Positions 6,282 through 10,333 of a stretch of DNA of 10,333 nt are shown in pieces. The DNA lies in the NCBI GenBank assembly GCA_964395975.1, contig CAYNBZ010000069.1, forward strand, positions 1 through 10,333, given 5' to 3'. Positions within the stretch are counted from its first letter, which is position 1, and the number at the start of each line of letters is the position of its first letter. A program made the position numbers and the translations under genes. The DNA comes from Avimuribaculum sp964395975 (GTDB lineage: Bacteria; Bacteroidota; Bacteroidia; Bacteroidales; Muribaculaceae). Below the pieces are notes generated by a model that searched no databases, had not been told where the DNA came from, and was given only the letters and a program-made list of their open reading frames with translations.

Positions 6282-7346
6282 TCAACCAAACAGATCCTGA
6301 TAAGTGTCTAATGCAGCCTTGGCATCTTCTTCACTTACCACAGTACCAAGTTTAATATCACCCACATCGGCAAGCAACGAACAGTTGATTTCACCACCAC
6401 GGCTTTTCTTGTCGTGATGCATAAGGGCAAGTATTTCATCATAATCATTGCATGTTATGTGGAATACTCCATAATTCTCCTTGACAAATTGCGCAACAAT
6501 ATGGAGCAAGTCGCTAGGGAACTTATATATTATGTGCGACAGCACCAGTTCTACCACAATCCCCCACGCTACAGCATAACCATGCGGAACGGGATTCATG
6601 CGCTTCATTGCAAGGCTCTCAAATGCATGGCCAACCGTATGACCGAGATTCAACACACGGCGTAAACCCTGTTCATGAGGGTCAGAGGCAACTATGTCGC
6701 GCTTGATAATTACCGACCGCTTCACCAAGTCGAGGAATTTCTCGGAATCGTTGACATCGGCCACTATATCAAACTTTAGCAAATCGGCAAAATAGCGGCG
6801 GTCACTCAACAATCCATGTTTAAGCATCTCGGCATACCCCGACCTTAATTCTGTGGATGGCAATGTATCAAAGAACAATGTCGAGATAATCACAGCATCG
6901 GCTTCCCTGAACACCCCGATTTCGTTTTTCAGCCCGTTGAAGTTCACGCCGGTCTTTCCGCCAACGGCAGCATCCACAGCCCCAAGCAAGGTAGTCGGCA
7001 CATTGACAAATTTCACTCCACGCTTAAATACCGCAGCTGCAAAACCTCCAAGGTCGGTCACAACTCCACCACCGATATTCACCACCACTGTATTTCGCGT
7101 AGCTCCATTCTCTTCGAGTTGCTTCCAAACGGCAGAAGCCGTTTCAATGTTCTTGTTCATGTCTCCCGACTTGACAACAATATGGGGCGACTGCTTTACC
7201 ACCGGCACGTCAGCTACTTTTGGCAATGCGAATTGCTGCGTATTGACATCGGTCAAAATAATAATCTTGTTATAATCCATGCCTTTCAGGACCGAATCCA
7301 AGGCATTTGCAATATTATTGGAAAATATTATATTTTGTTGTTTCAT
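6282..7346 (-). CDS. aroB: 3-dehydroquinate synthase
   Basis: NAD-dependent, zinc-dependent enzyme that cyclises DAHP to 3-dehydroquinate, the second step of the shikimate pathway. The NAD-binding glycine stretch GGGVVTDLGGF is at 92-102. PTTLLGAVDAAVGGKTGVN (117-135) carries the active-site Lys131, GYAEMLKHG (170-178) carries zinc ligand Glu173, NLGHTVGHAFE (233-243) carries His236 (zinc) and His240 (catalytic), and Pro-His-Gly supplies the third zinc ligand His255. At 354 residues it is full length. Its ATG lies only 3 nt after the stop of the HAD-family gene upstream on the same strand, so the two are surely cotranscribed from the promoter near 8120-8150. Its product is the substrate of AroQ encoded in the facing operon. 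The spacing between zinc ligands His236 and His255 is slightly longer than in E. coli AroB. Confidence 0.97.
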   Translation of the reverse strand: MKQQNIIFSNNIANALDSVLKGMDYNKIIILTDVNTQQFALPKVADVPVVKQSPHIVVKSGDMNKNIETASAVWKQLEENGATRNTVVVNIGGGVVTDLGGFAAAVFKRGVKFVNVPTTLLGAVDAAVGGKTGVNFNGLKNEIGVFREADAVIISTLFFDTLPSTELRSGYAEMLKHGLLSDRRYFADLLKFDIVADVNDSEKFLDLVKRSVIIKRDIVASDPHEQGLRRVLNLGHTVGHAFESLAMKRMNPVPHGYAVAWGIVVELVLSHIIYKFPSDLLHIVAQFVKENYGVFHITCNDYDEILALMHHDKKSRGGEINCSLLADVGDIKLGTVVSEEDAKAALDTYQDLFG

Positions 7347-7349
7347 CTT

Positions 7350-8090
7350 CTATACTTTTTTAAAAAAGTCCAACAATGACGGAAGATGCCGCGCAAATTC
7401 GGGCATTGACTTATATACAATATTTGCTCCGTTTGCAATCATATCAGACTCCGGAATTGGACCTGTAGTTACACCCACCGTGAAGCATCCGGAACGATGG
7501 CCGGCCAACACTCCAAGGGGTGCATTTTCCACCACTACCGCTTCACACACCTTGCAACCGGCAAGGTGCAATCCTTTCAAATATGGTTCAGGGTCGGGCT
7601 TACCATGAGTTACATTAAGTGCAGTCACACGCTTGTCGGGAGAAAAAATACCCGGATAATCTTGGTCGAGCCTATCAAGTATGGAATGCTGCCCCGAGCC
7701 TGTAACAAGCACACACTCCACCCCCGAATTACGCAGTTCATCAAGCATCTGTGCGGCACCCTGCATGAGCGATGGCTCGCCCATCTCCATAAAATACTGT
7801 GCCTTCCGGGCATAAAGTTCATTCACCTCATCGGGTGTGGCATCCCGCCCATACGCTCTGTTGAAAAGTATATTGATTGTAGCTGCACCAGTCATTCCCT
7901 CATAGGCATAAAACTCATCACGAGTACAGTCGATACCGAGTTCCGTTGCCATACGATACCATGCAGCAGTGTGATTCTTCATCGAGTCGTAAAGCACTCC
8001 GTCCATGTCGATAAGAGCGGCCTTTATTCCATTTTCAGGCCTACCGTGAACATCACAATACGCCGAAACCACATTCTCTTCTAATTCCAT
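7350..8090 (-). CDS. HAD-superfamily hydrolase, beta-phosphoglucomutase-like
   Basis: Cytoplasmic HAD phosphatase or phosphomutase with an alpha-helical cap (subclass I). Motif I is DMDGVLYDS (28-36), where Asp28 is the nucleophile and Asp30 the acid/base. Motif II is VTGSG (129-133), motif III has Lys164 in HGKPDPEPY, and motif IV is VVENAPLGVLAG (186-197). Motif IV has Glu-Asn where many relatives have Glu-Asp, a variant I associate with Bacteroidetes members of the PGMB-like group. The 246 residues include an N-terminal lead of about 25 before motif I. The ATG at 8090 is supported by a GAGGAG sequence upstream, and the next Met is inside motif I. It is the first gene of a two-gene operon with aroB (3-nt gap). 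Whether its substrate relates to the shikimate pathway is unknown; sugar phosphates are the usual guess. Confidence 0.9.
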   Translation of the reverse strand: MELEENVVSAYCDVHGRPENGIKAALIDMDGVLYDSMKNHTAAWYRMATELGIDCTRDEFYAYEGMTGAATINILFNRAYGRDATPDEVNELYARKAQYFMEMGEPSLMQGAAQMLDELRNSGVECVLVTGSGQHSILDRLDQDYPGIFSPDKRVTALNVTHGKPDPEPYLKGLHLAGCKVCEAVVVENAPLGVLAGHRSGCFTVGVTTGPIPESDMIANGANIVYKSMPEFARHLPSLLDFFKKV

Positions 8091-8098
8091 TATTGTTG

Positions 8099-8104
8099 CT
8101 CCTC
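8099..8104 (-). promoter_or_regulatory. Shine-Dalgarno-like GAGGAG before the HAD gene
   Basis: On the minus strand GAGGAG stands 8 nt before the ATG at 8090. Clear Shine-Dalgarno sequences are uncommon in this order and in this window, so it helps fix this start codon. Confidence 0.45.
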
Positions 8105-8119
8105 ACTTATTTGTCTTCA

Positions 8120-8150
8120 CAAAATTAATGAACCGTAAGCACATTGGCAA
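8120..8150 (-). promoter_or_regulatory. Promoter of the HAD-aroB operon
   Basis: On the minus strand TTG (8150-8148) is followed after 20 bp by TAATTTTG (8127-8120). This is the same architecture and the same -7 sequence as the aroQ promoter. The -7 element ends 29 nt before the HAD start codon. The similarity would let the two shikimate genes be transcribed by the same sigma factor, though no shared operator was found. Confidence 0.65.
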
Positions 8151-8202
8151 TATCTATGCCACCCTTGCATGCTCAAATCTAAGATTGCCTACGTGTGCTT
8201 TT

Positions 8203-8619
8203 TTATCGAGATGTTAATTTTTTTAAATGAGCCACAAGTACAGTCTTGGCATGAGATACCTCATCACATTTTATCACAGCCACACCATCCGATTCCCTGG
8301 CAAAAGCATAAATATAATCTATATTTATATCATACTGTGCAAGCACCTGCACCGACTTGTGCAAAGCCCCCGCCACATTTCGTACCGACAGGCAAAGCAC
8401 ATCTTCAAGTGCTACATTATACCCGTGATTGTGCAATATATTATAAGCAAGATAGGTGCGATCTACCACAAAGTGTGCCCGTCCATTTTCTTTATTCCCG
8501 CTTGCAGTCACGGCAAGTATGTTCACTGCATGGCGTGACAGTATGCCGGTTACTCCTGCAAGCGAACCGGGATGATCCTCGTCAAACTGTATGGTTATCT
8601 GCTTTGCTTCAATTTCCAT
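8203..8619 (-). CDS. Tandem ACT-domain protein (COG4747 type)
   Basis: Small cytoplasmic protein of two ACT domains, the fold that binds amino acids as a regulatory ligand. The first domain (about 5-65) opens with strand QITIQF and the turn DEDHPGSLAGVTGILS, the classic ACT signature in which a Gly faces the ligand between strand 1 and helix 1. The second (about 72-135) opens with LCLSVRNVAGALHKSVQVL and has a matching VAGAL turn. No catalytic domain is attached, and 138 residues is full length for the group. Such genes often lie beside phenylacetate-CoA ligase or indolepyruvate oxidoreductase genes in related genomes; neither is in this window. The gene starts 113 nt after the glycosyltransferase stop on the same strand with no confident promoter between them, so it may be read from upstream. 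Confidence 0.88.
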   Translation of the reverse strand: MEIEAKQITIQFDEDHPGSLAGVTGILSRHAVNILAVTASGNKENGRAHFVVDRTYLAYNILHNHGYNVALEDVLCLSVRNVAGALHKSVQVLAQYDINIDYIYAFARESDGVAVIKCDEVSHAKTVLVAHLKKLTSR

Positions 8620-8732
8620 GATAATACATTTTTCTCATCGCAAGATAACAATTTTTCATGAAAATTCAGGAGCCTTACACGAGACACAATAAGAAATGTT
8701 GGAATACAACAGCAACTACCAGCTACATGATT

Positions 8733-9521
8733 TTAGTTTTCACTATCGTTGGCGTATTTTTTCCTGCGCCGCTTTTCTTTTAAATAACGAGGGATAAACG
8801 ACAAATGATACAAAATCGTTGAAAACGTACCATAATAGTGGCACATGATTCTGAAACGTTCCTTTAATGATGCTCTATGGTTGCTGACTGTAACACCATC
8901 GGCAGCAGTTAGATAATTGATAATCGGGCGTGCCCCTACATAGCCGTTGCAATGACTGCGTTGCAAGCAACGTATGCACCAATCATAATCGGATGAAAAA
9001 CGATAACTCAGGTCATACTGCGGCACAATGGTACGCCTCGCCACAAAAGCCTGATGACACACCAACATACCTTTCCTAAAACTATCAACGGTAAGATTCT
9101 CGGGAGCTGAAAGATGGCGCTTGCCCACGACTTTACCCTTTTTGTCAACAAGTTGTGTCTGCCCATACAAGATGTCATAATTGCCTGTAGCAACTTTCGA
9201 TGCAAGACGCGCAAGCACATTATCATCGGATAATGCATCACCGGCATTCAAGAAAATGAGGTACTCCCCCCGTGCCATGCCGATACCCTTATTCATAGCA
9301 TCATATAAACCATGATCAGGCTCGCATACAATCCGCATCGATTTGATGCCGGAAGCTTTTACTCGGCTTACCGTTTCATCTGTAGATGCACCATCTATAA
9401 GTATGTACTCATAATTACTTTCCGATTGACATTCAACACTTGAAAGAGTAGAAGCAATGACATCGGCCGCATTGTACGTAGGCGTAATGATACTAAATAG
9501 CGGTGGTTTAATTGGTTCCAT
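8733..9521 (-). CDS. Family 2 glycosyltransferase (WcaA-like)
   Basis: Inverting GT-A glycosyltransferase, probably building a surface polysaccharide or glycoprotein glycan at the inner face of the cytoplasmic membrane. The nucleotide-binding start FSIITPTYNAADVI (9-22) is followed by YILIDGASTDET (39-50), DHGLYDAMNKGI (69-80), the metal-binding DXD equivalent LNAGD (91-95), and FSSDYDWCIR (176-185) with the likely catalytic-base region. There is no transmembrane segment. The C-terminal tail is strongly basic (RYLKEKRRRKKY, 245-256), which may bind membrane lipid. I chose ATG at 9521, giving 262 residues; a TTG two codons earlier at 9527 could also be used. No other polysaccharide gene is beside it, so donor and acceptor are unknown. 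Confidence 0.92.
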   Translation of the reverse strand: MEPIKPPLFSIITPTYNAADVIASTLSSVECQSESNYEYILIDGASTDETVSRVKASGIKSMRIVCEPDHGLYDAMNKGIGMARGEYLIFLNAGDALSDDNVLARLASKVATGNYDILYGQTQLVDKKGKVVGKRHLSAPENLTVDSFRKGMLVCHQAFVARRTIVPQYDLSYRFSSDYDWCIRCLQRSHCNGYVGARPIINYLTAADGVTVSNHRASLKERFRIMCHYYGTFSTILYHLSFIPRYLKEKRRRKKYANDSEN

Positions 9522-9685
9522 CAGCAATTTATAAAGGCTTTTTTAAGCCGAAAGGACTTTGGCTTGTTCAACAAAACAATTTAAACAACTTTTATAGGCA
9601 ATCGCTTAATAAAATTTCTATACACACTCATTGAGAGGATCATTTTTAATAAAAGCCGCACCTAAAAAGTTCTTTAAATCCATTT

Positions 9686-9718
9686 CAAAGGTACAAAAAT
9701 TGCCGGAACAATGTCCAA
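9686..9718 (-). promoter_or_regulatory. Possible promoter of the glycosyltransferase gene
   Basis: On the minus strand TACCTTTG (9693-9686) matches TAnnTTTG exactly. A TTG (9718-9716) stands 22 bp upstream, slightly beyond the preferred 19-21. Transcripts would begin near 9680 and carry a leader of about 160 nt before the ATG at 9521, long enough to hold regulatory structure. Confidence 0.42.
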
Positions 9719-9942
9719 TTTGGCGTAATAAAAACGATGATTTACCAACAAATATCCTCATTTCAAGTGAATGAAAGCCATCTTCTATAAATTGAGACCG
9801 GTCGTCTGTAGGAGCATCTTCCTGTAAAACATCTGTTTGACAATGATACGTTGAGTTGCAAGATCTCATTTCATCACTACAATAATGGCACAGAGCAATA
9901 CAGTATTTGATGGATTTTCACACAAAAAACACGATTAAAAAG

Positions 9943-9972
9943 TTGCAAGTCGGGAAAAAAACTGTACATTTG
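9943..9972 (+). promoter_or_regulatory. Promoter of the ferredoxin gene
   Basis: TTG (9943-9945) and TACATTTG (9965-9972) are spaced by 19 bp, an excellent Bacteroidetes -33/-7 pair, with the usual C after the -7 element. The start codon lies 39 nt downstream of it. The promoter falls inside the only upstream in-frame extension of the ferredoxin frame, which argues that the protein starts at 10012. Confidence 0.75.
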
Positions 9973-10011
9973 CAATATTATTCGTTTAATCTAAATTTAA
10001 ATTTAACTACA

Positions 10012-10179
10012 ATGGCACATGTAATCACAGACACATGCGTTGCCTGCGGCACTTGCATGAGTGTATGCCCGGTTGACGCTATCACAGAAGGCGACATCTA
10101 TAACATTGACCCCGATAAGTGCATTGACTGCGGCAGTTGCGCAGCATCTTGTCCAAGCGATGCTATTACAGAAGGTTAA
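10012..10179 (+). CDS. Ferredoxin, 2[4Fe-4S] bacterial type
   Basis: A 55-residue electron carrier with two [4Fe-4S] clusters. The first CxxCxxCxxxCP motif uses Cys9, Cys12, Cys15 and Cys19, and the second uses Cys37, Cys40, Cys43 and Cys47. Each motif is followed by Asp-Ala-Ile-Thr-Glu-Gly, showing the internal duplication typical of clostridial-type ferredoxins. Such proteins carry low-potential electrons between oxidoreductases such as pyruvate:ferredoxin oxidoreductase and hydrogenase, fitting an anaerobe. The frame stays open upstream to 9907, but that part contains the promoter, so the ATG at 10012 after an A/T-rich leader is the start. It stands alone between its own promoter and a strong terminator, so it is monocistronic. 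The exact redox partner cannot be told from this window. Confidence 0.97.
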   Translation: MAHVITDTCVACGTCMSVCPVDAITEGDIYNIDPDKCIDCGSCAASCPSDAITEG

Positions 10180-10191
10180 CCCAAATTTTAC

Positions 10192-10208
10192 AATCCCCCA
10201 CGGGGATT
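10192..10208 (+). repeat. Small hairpin after the ferredoxin gene
   Basis: A perfect 7-bp stem (AATCCCC and GGGGATT) with a 3-nt loop lies 13 nt after the ferredoxin stop. It has no T-run after it, so it is not a terminator by itself. It may protect the 3' end of the message or simply accompany the terminator that follows 6 nt later. Confidence 0.6.
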
Positions 10209-10214
10209 AGGTAT

Positions 10215-10249
10215 GCACCATTGCCACAATGTGGCAATGGTGCTTTTTT
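10215..10249 (+). terminator. Rho-independent terminator of the ferredoxin gene
   Basis: A perfect 13-bp stem (10215-10227 with 10231-10243, loop AAT) is followed directly by six T residues. This is the only textbook intrinsic terminator in the window. No T-run follows on the other strand, so it works rightward only. Confidence 0.93.
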
Positions 10250-10311
10250 AGAAATCGATATGATGGAATTGCTGAAAAGGGGTCAGTAGATTTTTAGTGG
10301 GGATAAGCATA

Positions 10312-10319
10312 TAGTTTTG
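10312..10319 (+). promoter_or_regulatory. Possible -7 element near the right edge
   Basis: TAGTTTTG followed by C matches TAnnTTTG and lies after the ferredoxin terminator, so it could start transcription of a gene beyond the window. No TTG is present 19-21 bp upstream, and the evidence is one short motif. Confidence 0.25.
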
Positions 10320-10333
10320 CGATGCGGAATAAG

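Larger units (their letters stand above)
9522..10011. other. AT-rich intergenic gap between glycosyltransferase and ferredoxin
   Basis: This stretch separates two divergent genes and is unusually long and AT-rich for the window. It holds the ferredoxin promoter (right), a possible minus-strand promoter near 9686 for the glycosyltransferase, and a small hairpin (GGCTT 9536-9540, AAGCC 9545-9549, 4-nt loop) just upstream of the glycosyltransferase start. A minus-strand frame of 83 codons runs from 9869 to 9618, but its product is Cys- and Phe-rich, fits no family I recognise, and contains the promoter-like motif inside it. No tRNA or insertion-sequence end was seen. Confidence 0.55.

Noticed and set aside
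7354..7369. Palindrome ACTTTTTTAAAAAAGT near the HAD-aroB junction as a control site
   Set aside because: It is explained by the last codons of the HAD gene (Phe-Phe-Lys-Lys) and is coding. The stem is A/T only and is not followed by a terminator T-run.
7497..8084. A 195-codon plus-strand frame opposite the HAD gene
   Set aside because: The minus-strand HAD protein has all four catalytic motifs and its own promoter, while the opposite frame shows no recognisable domain.
8653..8664. Palindrome TTTTCATGAAAA upstream of the ACT-domain gene as an operator
   Set aside because: A 12-bp AT-rich palindrome is expected often by chance, and no second copy or confident promoter accompanies it.
9522..9527. 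TTG at 9527 as the glycosyltransferase start
   Set aside because: An ATG two codons downstream gives a normal family N-terminus, and nothing favours the TTG.
9853..9949. Direct repeat AGTTGCAAG at 9853-9861 and 9941-9949 as an attachment site or target duplication
   Set aside because: Nine bases across about 90 bp can be chance, no integrase or transposase is nearby, and the second copy is part of the ferredoxin promoter.
9907..10011. N-terminal extension of the ferredoxin back to an ATG at 9907
   Set aside because: The extension overlaps a complete -33/-7 promoter at 9943-9972, and the 55-residue form starting at 10012 already has the standard length for a two-cluster ferredoxin.

Overview
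The window looks like chromosomal DNA from a Bacteroidales bacterium, perhaps Muribaculaceae-like. The order is supported by the proteins and by promoters: several genes are preceded by the Bacteroidetes -7 element TAnnTTTG, three of them with a TTG or TTTG -33 element 19-20 bp upstream, and Shine-Dalgarno sequences are mostly absent. The family-level placement is only an impression. No phage, insertion sequence, CRISPR array, tRNA or rRNA was seen.

Layout. Positions 1-371 are AT-rich and carry an 8-copy TATAA tandem repeat, then the promoter area of a plus-strand operon. 372-3533 holds a three-gene FecBCD/BtuFCD-type ABC importer (substrate-binding lipoprotein, permease, ATPase) whose genes overlap by 8 and 1 nt. 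3645-6242 is a second plus-strand cluster with its own promoter: aroQ (type II 3-dehydroquinase), pyk (pyruvate kinase) and a family-3 SAM-dependent O-methyltransferase that overlaps pyk by 19 nt. From 6282 to 9521 the genes lie on the minus strand. In transcription order they are a family-2 glycosyltransferase, a tandem-ACT-domain protein, and a promoter-led pair of a HAD sugar-phosphatase/mutase-like gene and aroB (3-dehydroquinate synthase). An AT-rich gap of about 490 bp separates the glycosyltransferase from a divergent plus-strand 2[4Fe-4S] ferredoxin gene at 10012-10179, which has a clear promoter and a strong intrinsic terminator.

How the genes relate. AroB makes 3-dehydroquinate and AroQ dehydrates it, so two consecutive shikimate-pathway enzymes lie in neighbouring convergent operons. 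Pyruvate kinase consumes the PEP that also feeds that pathway. The ABC importer should take up an iron chelate, haem or a corrinoid, but no outer-membrane receptor or riboswitch is present to decide which. The ferredoxin is a generic low-potential electron carrier.

Overall this is mostly ordinary core and transport content, and I see no convincing new multi-gene system. The points most worth a second look are the TATAA repeat abutting a leftward promoter-like motif, the altered Q-loop and signature plus C-terminal extension of the ABC ATPase, the altered potassium site of pyruvate kinase, and the unexplained AT-rich gap upstream of the glycosyltransferase.
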